Assembly: GCA_019648995.1 (NCBI GenBank)
Contig: BLXT01004656.1
Coordinates: 574,031-595,322 of the forward strand
DNA: 21,292 nucleotides
From: Plakobranchus ocellatus
Taxonomy: Eukaryota; Mollusca; Gastropoda; Plakobranchidae
Direction: 5' to 3'
A model generated the notes under the pieces. The model did no database searches. It was not told where the DNA came from and saw only the letters and a program-made list of their open reading frames with translations. Position 1 is the stretch's first letter, and each line of letters opens with the position of its first letter. Below are positions 1 through 10,104 of the stretch, in pieces. Both the position numbers and the translations under genes were made by a program.

Positions 1-24
1 GGGGGGGGGGGGGGGGGGGGGGGG
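1..24. repeat. poly-G homopolymer at window edge
   Basis: Twenty-four consecutive G bases open the window and nothing comparable occurs elsewhere in this AT-rich sequence. It is probably a contig end or a sequencing/assembly artefact, although a genuine G-tract cannot be excluded. Confidence 0.9.
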
Positions 25-503
25 AGGGAGAATAACCCGTGAAGTTTTTTATCCGAAATATAGGGATCCAGTCCAACAGACCCCCAAGTGTCTTGCAAAA
101 ATACCATAATCATATTGGTAAAAATAATTCCTCATCATGGTTAATTAACGCCCATTTGTTCAGTTGTTTTGAATTTGATAGTTGTGATCTTTTACTGTGC
201 AAAGAACTATGCCTTGTACATGACCGTAGGTACCTAGAATCTAGTTTAAATCGGTGGCTTTGATGGCAATGCTTTCAGCCCCTTCAGATGAAGAAGAGTA
301 CACTTTGTAAAAGTAAAAACGAAAGTAAACACAATCCAACTGAATTTCACTAATTCAATTCACTAAGTTGACTAGTTCAGTTCACAACCACACTGACTGT
401 GGATTTGCATCAAATCTACCTCGAGTTCACAGATGTGCCAAAACCTTGATCTTAGAGTTAGATATTAATGAAATAAAAATTAATATAAGAAAGATTCTGG
501 AAG

Positions 504-518
504 AGATCTAGATCTAGA
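504..518. repeat. GATCTA-type palindromic motif
   Basis: AGATCTAGATCTAGA is about 2.5 units of a GATCTA hexamer. Its core is self-complementary. It is one of four copies of 14 bp or more in the window. Confidence 0.8.
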
Positions 519-667
519 CAGTCTGCATTAGACTGTTATATTTTGTGAAGCGCACCGAGGAACAACCTCGAAGAAACTGAACAAGCAGAAGGTAGGCCAA
601 TGCCTTTTCCTTGGAAGGAAAAAACAAGCAAACCGAAAAAAAAAAAACGAAAAAAATAAAAAAATCA

Positions 668-682
668 TAGATCTAGATCTAG
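668..682. repeat. GATCTA-type palindromic motif
   Basis: TAGATCTAGATCTAG is the second copy, about 160 bp from the first. Confidence 0.8.
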
Positions 683-1352
683 TTTTGGTGAAGCTGAAAA
701 ATAATTCATCTGTTGTACTCTCCATGAAATGACCAGGCTAATATTGGAGGCAAAGGTTTACATTCACGTTTTATATTCATATCAGATCTATTTGGTATCG
801 GTCTTTTTTTTCGTTATCGGTTACAATATCCAGTTGCTGTTGGACATCATATAAATTCAGTTATCCCGCGATGTTTTATTTAGGTTATTAATATTTCAAA
901 GGTATTCTTTCTCAATTTATGACTTCTTTCTTTCTTAATACTTTTTTTGGCTCTCATACAACGTTCGAAAACCAATATAAAAAAAAAAGGACCGATACTG
1001 AATGCATGAATATAAAACGTGAATCTAAACCATTGCTAATATTGGAATGGTTGTACTAAAGAGTAAATAAAGTCGTCTAATATTGTGATTCCCCAGTGTG
1101 GGAATCTTTCCTCCCATATTTTGAATAGTTTTAAGGGATCGCCTACTATTTTTGGAAAGATCTAAATCTAGGATGTTTGTATTAGGCCTACACCTCTTAA
1201 AAATAGGCCTACTGGAAACAAAGTTGACTTGGTGTAAAGCCTGTTTAAAGTAGGCTGGGAATGACTTCCGATTAAAATGCATACATAGCTATATTTTGAA
1301 AATATTAAAGAAATGAAGGCAATTTCAGTTAACTGATGACAATTCATAAAAA

Positions 1353-1541
1353 TGGGATAATCCAGAGACAGGCCCAATTACTTTTAGGTCTACCTTCATC
1401 TGCTACAGACGAAATGAAGAAGTCGCAGATCAAGTTATGAAGTAAAAAGTGCTGCTTTCACAAATTTTCGCCTGCAACCTCTTCACTTCCTTAGTAGCTG
1501 GTAAATTCGGAAGTCATTGGGCCTGTCCCTGGACCATCCCA
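1353..1541. mobile_element. 189-bp foldback (MITE-like) inverted repeat
   Basis: The outer 26 bases (1353-1378 and 1516-1541) are inverted copies matching at 23 of 26 positions; both begin TGGGAT when read inward. Complementarity continues inward with gaps for roughly another 50 bases per arm, for example around 1380-1393 against 1501-1514, leaving a loop of about 40 bases near 1430-1470. Mismatches in the outer arms and the next 15 bases are all A/G or C/T differences, the pattern expected from ageing of once-identical arms. No protein is encoded. I found no clear target-site duplication; A-runs lie close to both ends but not in matching register. The likely identity is a non-autonomous DNA transposon. 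A family name cannot be given. Confidence 0.65.
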
Positions 1542-2082
1542 GAAAAATTTACCAACAATTATGAATAATTTTGCCTCAAAGATATAAATTTTCAGAAAAA
1601 GAAAATGATCACCTGAGATAAGTCACCATCTTGGATTTAATGGGGATGAGATTGAGTTGATCAGGTCTGTTTCAGCTATTATATTAGAAATAAAGAGCAA
1701 GTGATCTTAAGACAATGTGTTTCATTGTCATGTTATTATGGACTCTGACTGATTCAATGTAGGCCAGCAGTCTCGCTCCATCAAATTCATTTTTCTTGTG
1801 TACACATTTTAGAGTCTTGCCATACTATGTTTTTTTTAAGAATTATATGATTTTAAACGTTGCAAATGAATAGTTTATGAGACTGTTTGACAAATCAAAT
1901 AGGACTACATTATCAAGCTTAAATAGTCCACCCCCTCTTCATTTCATCACTGGATGAAGGTAGTGTGGTGTGGGAGCAATCCTAGATCCATTCTAAATTT
2001 TCCAGATCTATGGAAATTCTGCTGGCTCATTGCATAAAGTTGAGTCTGATCATGGGCCCTGTGTCGAGCCATAAAACCTACA

Positions 2083-2098
2083 TATCTAGATCTAGATA
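2083..2098. repeat. perfect 16-bp GATCTA palindrome
   Basis: TATCTAGATCTAGATA is identical to its own reverse complement. It is the third copy of the dispersed GATCTA motif. Confidence 0.8.
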
Positions 2099-3544
2099 AA
2101 GTTTGTTTACATCCAATGAAGAAAATGCATATACTAGCTACTTTGTTTATCAAAATCCTAATTTGCTAAAAGCATGATGTGGGTTTCCCATGATGCAGGC
2201 CACAAATATTGGCTGGATCTAAGTGACTGCTTCAAATCATACACGTGGGCAAGGACATTTTGTAAACCAATGAAAGTTCTAATCATATTTTTACACTGTG
2301 TAAAGAAGAATGAATATTATTATTTGCTTGATTTTATACAACCCTAAACCCCAAGTCACATGACATTCTGAAATTTCTATTAGGTTCATAACCGTTTCCT
2401 TTGTTTTAAAGGTGTTTTTAAAGTACAGTAGTTGCTGTCTAAGCGAATATCATGTAAAAGTTAGTGCACAGTTTTATATATGCAATAAAAGATCATAGGC
2501 CTTTAGTGTGCACAAAAGGACTGATAGGGAGAGAATTTTTAGAAAAAACAATGTTATTTTTTAATTTCTTTAAAACATTTGAATGATATTGTTTTTAAAA
2601 ATGTTCAACCAATCATCACGTACAACGAAAAAAACTTATTTCAAAGGTATTGCACTGTACTCTTACAATTACAGTGGGATTCTTTAAACCTATCAAAGGT
2701 AATTTGATTTTAAACAAAAAAATTGGTCTAGGGAGAGCTTAATAGTTAACTTCTCTTGGAGAAGGATTTCAAACTTGGAGTCAATCTCCCAGAAGATGAT
2801 TCTTTTGAAAGTCTTACAGTTAATGACTTAGCATTCATTTGCATGCGATTCCTGTTTATATCCTGTCTCCCTCTCCCGCTTTCCTTCTGTCCAATCATAA
2901 AGAGGTGAAATAGGTCCAAGACCAGTGCACACAACTGTTTGTTCTTAATTTTAAAACCTTCAATACCTAATCACATTCCCATTCTCCAGCATTGTTGTTG
3001 GATTAGACCTCTAGTTTAGAGTCTCTTATTGTGTCTTGTAGGAAATCGTATTAATAAATACAGTGAATTAAAGCCTTTCTCTTTATTAGGCCTAACCCAC
3101 AGCATGAAACAAGGTGTTGCATTCCATGATTTTGCCATCAACTACCAGTAACTGGCTATTCCATAGCACTTGACTTAACATTGCTCAACACGTGGCGCCA
3201 GATCTAGGCTGTATATGGGTTGAGATTAGAGCATTAGTTCATATTTTTTTTTCCTTCTTTTTGCGTGTGTGTCTGTGAAGTCCTTTTTAGAATGAGTTGG
3301 GTGAGAATCATGCAGTTTGAGGGGCAGTGCATGCCACAAATCTTTGGTTAAGCACACATGATGATACAAAGACAAAGAAGAAAAATGCACAAGCAAGCTA
3401 ATTCTTTGCAGGTCATTGAGTTTTTTTGGTTTAATGGCTTTTGCTTTTAAACAGAGATTCTATAAATCTACTGTAGATTGATTTTGATATTTAAAATGTT
3501 TTAGTGTTAATAATTAATGTGAAGCAGAACCCAAACTATGATCT

Positions 3545-3561
3545 TCCATTTTTATCCACAG
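3545..3561 (+). promoter_or_regulatory. candidate 3' splice site before the PIGZ start exon
   Basis: A pyrimidine-rich run ending ATCCACAG lies 46 bases before the PIGZ start codon and has the form of a good acceptor. If it is used, the first coding exon begins at 3562 and PIGZ has a non-coding exon further upstream. This is inferred from sequence form only. Confidence 0.45.
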
Positions 3562-3570
3562 TTTTTTAAA

Positions 3571-3579
3571 ATGGTTTAA
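3571..3579 (+). promoter_or_regulatory. two-codon upstream ORF in PIGZ leader
   Basis: ATG GTT TAA lies 28 bases before the PIGZ start codon, with A at -3 and G at +4 (AAAATGG), a favourable initiation context. If it is present in the mature mRNA, it would force reinitiation or leaky scanning and could dampen PIGZ translation. It is downstream of the candidate acceptor, so it would stay in the leader even if a 5' intron is removed. Confidence 0.4.
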
Positions 3580-3607
3580 CTTTACCAGTCACTCAATAAT
3601 CAACAAA

Positions 3608-3719
3608 ATGAACAAGCTGGCCACCATTCTCTTGTGCGTGAACTTTATAACTGTGCTGTTTCCGCAACCAGGATATATACACCCTGACGAATTTTTTCAG
3701 TCTACAGAAATTGTAGCAG
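3608..3719 (+). CDS. PIGZ: GPI mannosyltransferase 4, coding exon 1
   Basis: This exon encodes residues 1-37 and the first base of codon 38. It starts MNKLATILLCV and continues through an N-terminal membrane segment (about residues 4-18). It then reaches the lumenal motif HPDEFFQ at residues 25-31, the hallmark of the GT22 family (PIGB, PIGZ, ALG9, ALG12), in which the acidic pair contributes to catalysis. The ATG is chosen because it is the first in frame before the motif and gives the short N-terminus usual for the family; it has A at -3. The exon ends in a donor reading GCAG|GTAAGT, close to the consensus, leaving phase 1. Joining to 4863 restores the frame and yields EIVAGDVLD, which fits PIGZ continuity across the junction. 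Confidence 0.92.
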
Positions 3720-4862
3720 GTAAGTTTTGTTATTGACTTTACTACTCCTTCAACTTTGGCTTCAAATGTATAGTGCACTCTGGATATATCAACATATGAA
3801 AAATGCCTCCTGCTTTCAATTATTATTCTCATATCCTCTGCACTAAGTTTTTAAAGTATTATGTGTACCTAACCAATAAAGCTAAGGAAATGGTTTTCTG
3901 CTAAGTGGTAAATTGGATAATGGTGCTGAAAGTCTACAGGAAAGGATTTCATTTTAGAAAGAAAACTTGTCTCTTTCAAGTACATACAACAATATCAAGA
4001 AGACCAAAATAAGTTTATATGAAAAAGTGTAGGGCAAGCATGTCGTTGTACAAAAGTAAAAAAAAAAATAGAGGAAAGAATTGGGGTTTTAAAGTAAGAT
4101 AAATGTCCATGTACATAGAATGCAGATATAAGTGCTATTATTTGTTTAAATAAGTGGAAGAGACTACATGTATCAATTCAGGCAATAACTTGAATAAGGA
4201 ATTAAACTGAGCACTCAAGAATGAAATTTTAGTCAAATTCAGCCAGTGAATAAGAAAATTACGTGAATAGTAGTCAAGTGCAATTTGACACACTACATGT
4301 AATTTCCATTTAGCCTCAAAATTAAAGTCACCATCCTATATATATATATCTTGGTAACAACAAAAAAAAATTGTAAAAAATTGCAAGTGATATCATACGA
4401 TTTGAGCTACTGTAAGCAAAAAGTCACAAATGATATATGGCTCCTGAGACAATTGCTTTAGAGTATGTTTGGAATCAAGAAGCTTTGAGATTAAAAGTAG
4501 TCATACTTTGCACAGCTGTTTCCTGATTGTGTTTGATGCAGAAAGGACCAATGTGCACTTGAAAAGTTTCCTTTTGCCTGAAAAAAAAATGTTTCTATGC
4601 ATTAAAAATTGAGCGGAGCATCAGCAGATCTTATGTGTGATATACAAACCTAAATATAGTAGAGCATGAGGATTGGTCTACCTCTACTCAATAAATAATT
4701 TTGAAATATTATTATAAACCACAGCAAGAAATAAGCAGGGAGGGTTTTTTAAAATACTTTAATTTATGTTTCTATTGCATTTTTTTTCTGGCAATAATTA
4801 TAAGAAATTTTTAAAAAGTAATTATCATCATCTTATTTTGCTCTCCTGTCCTCTCCTTGCAG
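3720..4862 (+). other. PIGZ intron (1143 bp)
   Basis: The intron is bounded by GTAAGT at the 5' end and by a long pyrimidine tract ending CTCCTTGCAG at the 3' end. It contains only A-runs and a short TA dinucleotide stretch near 4339-4349. An open frame enters exon 2 from 4766, but that part is intronic because the acceptor at 4861-4862 gives continuity with exon 1. I see no other gene inside. Confidence 0.85.
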
Positions 4863-6637
4863 GTGATGTGCTCGATGTGATACATTATCGGGCATGGGAA
4901 TTCAATGCCACCTTTCCAGTGAGAAGTATTGTTTTCCCCTACATTCTGACTTCCCCTCCCCTCTACCTGTTACAGATGCTCAACTCAACAGGCTGGTCAG
5001 GGCTTCAAATTTCCACTGTCAAGGTTGTAATGTCAACAAGACTTCCTCTGGCTTTTCTTAGTGTGCTTGGGTACCTGGCAACTGGAAAACTGGCTGAAAC
5101 TTTCCAAGCGGACAAGCATTTGAGCACCGTGCTATTTTGCAGCTCGTATGTGACATGGACGTACTATACTAGGACATTTTCCAACTCCATTGAGAGTGTT
5201 TTGTTGGCCATCGTGTTTCTTCTGACACTGCAAAAATGCAATGCAAAATTGATCACTCAGGGTAGTTCGAAAGTCACTCGGAAAAGTTTGGATTCTGATA
5301 AAGACAAGTCCAGCAAAGTGAGAAAGAAAGAACCCGAGGAGGACAAGAGAGAACCGCAAGAGAAGCATAAAAAAGAGTTTTCCTCAAAGCATGAAGACAA
5401 AATGACTGAGAAACAAAGCAAAACTAATGGAGGCCAATCTCTGACTGATATCTTTCTTGGAATAGTTGTTGCAGCTGGCATCTTCAACCGACCTACATTT
5501 GTTCTTTTCTCTTTTATTCCAACAGTTTTCTGGCTGTCCAAGAGAATTTGCCCATTACAGCAAGGCTGGTATAAAAAGCTTGTTTTTGCATGTTTCAGAT
5601 TCACTTATGGTGCATCTATCACTTCTGCAGTATTCATTCTTGCTGATACAATTTATTACAAGCCTTTGTTTGTTCAGGACTTGAATCTATTTCTCCATTT
5701 GCTTTTCTCTGGGGAAATGTCAGCCTCACTCATTGGAAATCGCTTATCTGATATGCTGTCAACTTTGGTCATCACACCTATTAATTTTCTTTCATATAAC
5801 ACAGATCCATCAAACCTAGCGCAGCATGGCCTTCATCCACGTATTTTGCACATTTTTGTAAACTTACCTCTACTCTTGGGGCCTGTTTACATCTCCTTCG
5901 TTTTTGTGACTGCTGCCTCTGTCTATCAGCTTCTGTTCGGTCTACGTAATGCTGAGAGAAAGTTTGAGCAAACGTCCTTGTCATGGTTAGTACTAATGGC
6001 TGTTATTCCTGTGCTTGCTCTGTCCATCTTTCCTCATCAAGAGCCGAGGTTCATTATCCCTACTTTACCTGTATTTATGGTGATGGGGGCCAAATTTATA
6101 TCTGTCGTAGCACCGGCCAAGCTTTCTTTTCTTACGTTGTGGGTGCTTTTTAATATTCTTCTTACACTTATCTATGGCTACATGCATCAGGCAGCCCTTA
6201 TCCCCGCTATGTCTATCTACCAGCAAAAACTCTCAGCCATGTCCTCTAAACCCTTACCTGGTAGCCAGCACACCATCTTCTACAAGACTTACCCTCCCCC
6301 TAGACACTTACTCCTTCTCCCTTCACTCTCCTCCCAGCATGTCCATATCCACGACTTAGCAGGTGGACCTGTCGCTTCTGTGAAGAATGCTATTGAGGAA
6401 AGTAAACTCCAGTGCAAGAGGACTAGAGGCAGCTGCCAAATTTTTCTGTTTATGCCAGCAACTGTTACGCCCAGGGTAGAAGATCAATTGTCTGAAAGCT
6501 CAAAAGTGCAACGAACAAGTATCTGTCCTCACTTGTCCATGGAGGCGCCACCCAGACTGAAGGCTTGGTGGCGCAAAAAGATTGGTTTTGAGGAGTTTGT
6601 GATGGAATTTTGCTTAAATATTTTAAAAATAACTTGA
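4863..6637 (+). CDS. PIGZ: GPI mannosyltransferase 4, coding exon 2
   Basis: This exon completes a 628-residue PIGZ, somewhat longer than the roughly 580 residues of the vertebrate protein. In the family, PIGZ (yeast Smp3) works in the ER membrane and adds the fourth mannose, alpha-1,2-linked, to the GPI core from dolichol-phosphate-mannose. Visible here are the early YRAWEF block after HPDEFFQ, several hydrophobic segments, a GIFNRPTF motif (R247-F250), and the conserved HQEPRF motif (429-434) followed by IIPTLPV. These motifs in order identify the GT22 family, and the start resembles PIGZ more than PIGB or ALG9. Residues of about 170-229 form a very hydrophilic Lys/Glu/Ser-rich insert between membrane segments. 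The frame is uninterrupted and ends at a TGA at 6635-6637, so the gene looks functional. No neighbouring gene is functionally linked. Confidence 0.93.
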
Positions 6638-7106
6638 AAACATGTAATTTTCATCTGTGTGCTACACAGCAAGTTTTTGGTATGGAATTGAAACCTGAAT
6701 GAAACATTAAAAAAATAGAATGATGGGATAATAACTCTTTCATGCATTATGAAGAAGCATTGTTTGTTATTTGAAAATAGTGAAACATTTAAAATCAAAA
6801 CAATTATTTAACATAACTGAATCAAATTTTCTGCTATTATGTTACATTACATGGACCTCTGTTGATCAGACTGTTCATTTTTCATTATTCTTTGTGTCAA
6901 TTTAAAATATCTCATTTGACTTCTAGCCTTTTATTTTAAAACATCTTTGGAATAATCTGGCTAAGTTTACTATAGTAGATATTGATTGTCTTTGAACCAA
7001 ATCCTGTGAGCAGAAGGTGGCATATAAGATTTTTGACAAAAATTAATTAAAAATTTTTGCTTTCTGCTTTAAATCCTGTTAAAAAAAAAAAAAATAAATA
7101 AATAAA
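6638..7106 (+). other. probable PIGZ 3' UTR
   Basis: This AT-rich non-coding sequence follows the PIGZ stop. An ATTAAA-type hexamer occurs near 6706, and overlapping AATAAA hexamers occur at 7093-7106. The true cleavage site cannot be determined from sequence alone. Confidence 0.5.
7081..7106 (+). terminator. A-tract with three overlapping AATAAA hexamers
   Basis: A run of 14 A bases is followed by AATAAATAAATAAA-type sequence, placing AATAAA at 7093, 7097 and 7101. It could be the PIGZ polyadenylation signal. It could equally be a simple (AAAT)n repeat, since no clear GU-rich downstream element is seen. Confidence 0.35.
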
Positions 7107-7616
7107 GTCCCATATATTGAGTCTCAATCAATATAGCTCTGTATGGTCTTTGCCATTGCAAAGTTTACAACGAGAACGTTTAGGCTGGTTGAAAGATTTG
7201 AAATATTCAAAATGTGATTTGCGATTCATTTAAATTAAACTGGTCCCGAGACAGTTGGTATGACACTCAGATGTGATCATGTTATTAAGCTGCTTCCAAG
7301 TTGATAAAAAAATTAAGAACAATGGCAGGCAGACGACTACATCATAAACAAGACCACATGAATTTTAAGAGGTACAAGAAAATAATTCTATAATGAAAAT
7401 GTGACTAACTGGTATTTTAATAAATGTACATATAATTTGGACGTAAATTTCTTCATAGCAGTGGGCTTATATGGAAGCATTTGATATTATTTTTGAGGCA
7501 GATTCAGCCACCTTGCCAATTCTGGTATTTTAATATCTTTACAGAAAGCATTAATTGGATGTTAACATGGGAATAATGTTGAGTTCATAGTAGAGGATAT
7601 GATTGTAATTTTCAAA

Positions 7617-7646
7617 ATACCAAAATAAAAATTTTTATTTTGGTAT
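7617..7646. repeat. perfect 30-bp palindrome
   Basis: All 15 base pairs are complementary about the centre between 7631 and 7632. The half-site begins ATACCAAAATAAAAA. There is no spacer, so the sequence can extrude as a perfect hairpin or cruciform. Some chance contribution is possible because it is A/T rich, but the ACC/GGT ends are included in the symmetry. Confidence 0.9.
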
Positions 7647-10086
7647 ATATGTCAAGCCACCAATTTCTTTCACATTAATTTCAGCATCCATGTCGGCTTT
7701 GATTTCTGTATAGTGGGTGTCTTCAGATGTTTTTTTTTTGTAATAATATCTCTTACACCAGTTGTAGTAAGTATTTTTTGGTTATAAATCAGTACCTTCC
7801 TGGTAAGGACTATGTCCTCTTGAAATTAAAAAAAAAATCCTTTTAGGCTATATGTAAATGCAAGTTGTGTTTAAAAAGGGGTGCCTCGCAAATAAAATGC
7901 TAGACATTATGCATGAAACCTATAAAACCTGGTCTGCACTTAAGACAGTCATTTATTTAAATTTGTACTGCGGTCTGTGTTCTTTTTTTTACCATTTTTA
8001 ATCCATATGTGGTTAATCTATTTTAATAGTACCCAACTACAACACTGCCCCTGAATAAAATAAACTATTCTTTTATGAGGAAAATTGAAATGCTTGTTGT
8101 TCACTAAAGAACTGTGTCCAAACAGGAAAAATACAAATAGGGTTTACACCAATATATGCAACCATCACAGTTTTGCCTATTGCAAGTGCACATTTTATGC
8201 TATCTCTAAGCTGTGCTTAAAAGATAAAAATATTTTCCAAAGCCACAAGGTAAATTCAACTTATCTCTGTGAACAGGTACCAATTAACTTATGCTGTATT
8301 TCCTCTTAGTTTGTAGCAAAACTGCACATGGTATGCATGTTCTATATGAATGACCAGATGATATAAGTTCAGATCTACCTCACTCTCATTTGATTATGAG
8401 CATCAATCAAAATCCCATTCTGACTGCAAATGATCTATTTAAGGATTGAGCGAACATCACAAGATTTGCTTCAAAATGTTAGTGTATAGCCTAAGCTATT
8501 AACTCCTTATCCAGTCAGAACTGCATCCTAAGTCATAAAAACCTTTCAACCAGTTAAAGCTGCACTCTGCCTCATGAGATTCTTAAGGCTCTCGAGTGCC
8601 AGTTGTGTGAACTTCACAACAAATTATGACATTTGCAAAATTTGTATTCTTCTTTACTTCTGTGGAACATTTCTGTTGCTTCTAAAAATTTGAAAGAAAT
8701 TCGTTTTTCACTGAATAAAAAAAATTAAAAACCTATAACTTTTCATCAAGGGGAATACATCAAATTTTGAAGGAAAAAACCCTAACCTCTTTTAAGAGTT
8801 AATGCAGTATCACTCAGAATGTTTTATTCTTTTTGGATCAGGAGGTAAAAGTTGTTAATGGGTCTAAAACATCAAAAACTTCATTATGAGCAGCTTTTTT
8901 CTCGAAGTTTAAGTTTTTCCCATGTTAAAAAAATGAAAATATATAATAGGTATACAGTGTATGCCAATGTTAAATAGGATTTTGTCTGCTGCCCAAAAAA
9001 GTTACAAGTGGTGTATAGCAAGTGTTTGCTTTTATGCTACTTATTAAACATGCAGTAAATGCTATTATTTGATCCCTCTAGATTGTTAATCTTGCAACAA
9101 TCTCGAATTTTCACCTTGTCCCTGAATTTAACAAACTGGCCTGAAAATTAAATATCAAGACTGTTCTTGGTGAAAACAGGCCAACAAGCCTGATAATATC
9201 TGAACCTAACAAGCCTAGGATCATCAAAGTAGGAACAAGTTCTATAAAACAGAATTATTTCAGGACCACAGTTAAACAAGTGGCTTTGTGGATTTAAAAT
9301 GAAAGAAAATTTTTTTTGGCTCATTGTACGTCAGGGAGAGCAGAGAGGAGTTAAAGATATGTTTTGTTTCATGTTTCACCATTGTCATACTAACAATGTA
9401 ATTGGAACTTAAATCAGAGCATCGCATAAAAAATATAATCAAATGATTGTTTCTATTTGTGTAACTGTTCAACACTGGTTACAAATCCAAAACATATATC
9501 TGACTGCGCTGTTGATATTCAACTGATGAGTGTCAAAAAACTAATTTTTTATGCATGTATATTTATATGTATAATGCAGTTTAACTATTTTATATCTCTT
9601 GTACAATTTGAAATTTTGTTGAAAATATGTTATGTTATAATTACATGAATGAACAGTATTTAAATGTTGTAAACCTCAAACTCAGGCGTTGGTCAAAATC
9701 ACAAGTAATGTGAGCTACTATACTAACCATATGACCCCACTGATCACTCATATGTTGAACTTATCATGTACAAGGAACATTAGCAAGGGTGCACAGAGGT
9801 ACAAAATGAATCGTTTTTAAGTTTTAAAAAATGGGGATGTAATATATATATTGTACATATATAGCACAGTTGTCACAACTATCATTGTTATTTATTGACA
9901 TATGGGAGATGCGGGCATTGTTTAATATATAATTAATGTACCATATACTTAAGCTGTAGTTCATGGTGCTCTCTAGCTAATTTTTCTGCAAAGCTTGTAA
10001 TTTTGTGGTTACGCTACACAAATGTTTTTGAATGATGCCAAATACTGTAGGTGCATCATTTATTGCAGATTAATTCATTCATCCCA

Positions 10087-10104
10087 TGACGTCACTTGAC
10101 GTCG
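10087..10104. promoter_or_regulatory. tandem CRE-like sites
   Basis: A full palindromic TGACGTCA (10087-10094) is followed two bases later by TGACGTCG (10097-10104). The first is the CREB/ATF consensus octamer. The nearest gene boundaries are several kilobases away, so a role as promoter element is unsupported; a distal enhancer, an unrecognised transcript start or part of a dispersed repeat are alternatives. Confidence 0.3.

Larger units (their letters stand above)
25..3561. other. gene-poor 5' flank of PIGZ (or 5' UTR intron)
   Basis: I see no convincing coding exon in this stretch. Its open frames are short, mostly lack homology-like motifs and are interrupted. It holds A/T homopolymers (for example around 629-663), two palindromic GATCTA motifs near 504 and 668, a third near 2083, two TAGGCCTAC copies 21 bp apart (1183 and 1204), and the foldback element at 1353-1541. 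Because a good 3' splice site sits at 3545-3561, part of this stretch may be a 5' UTR intron of the downstream gene. No transcription start could be identified. Confidence 0.5.

Noticed and set aside
4766..4862. Extended N-terminus for PIGZ exon 2 starting MFLLHFF
   Set aside because: This stretch includes the polypyrimidine tract and acceptor; exon 1 with HPDEFFQ joins in frame at 4863 and restores the family N-terminus.
5132..5604. Open frames on the - strand inside PIGZ
   Set aside because: They mirror the PIGZ coding sequence; the Ser/Phe/Leu-rich products come from the complement of the Lys/Glu-rich insert.
8501..8580. Imperfect local duplication (CCAGTCAGAACTGCA / CCAGTTAAAGCTGCA)
   Set aside because: Only about 17 of 26 positions match; it is too weak to call a repeat.
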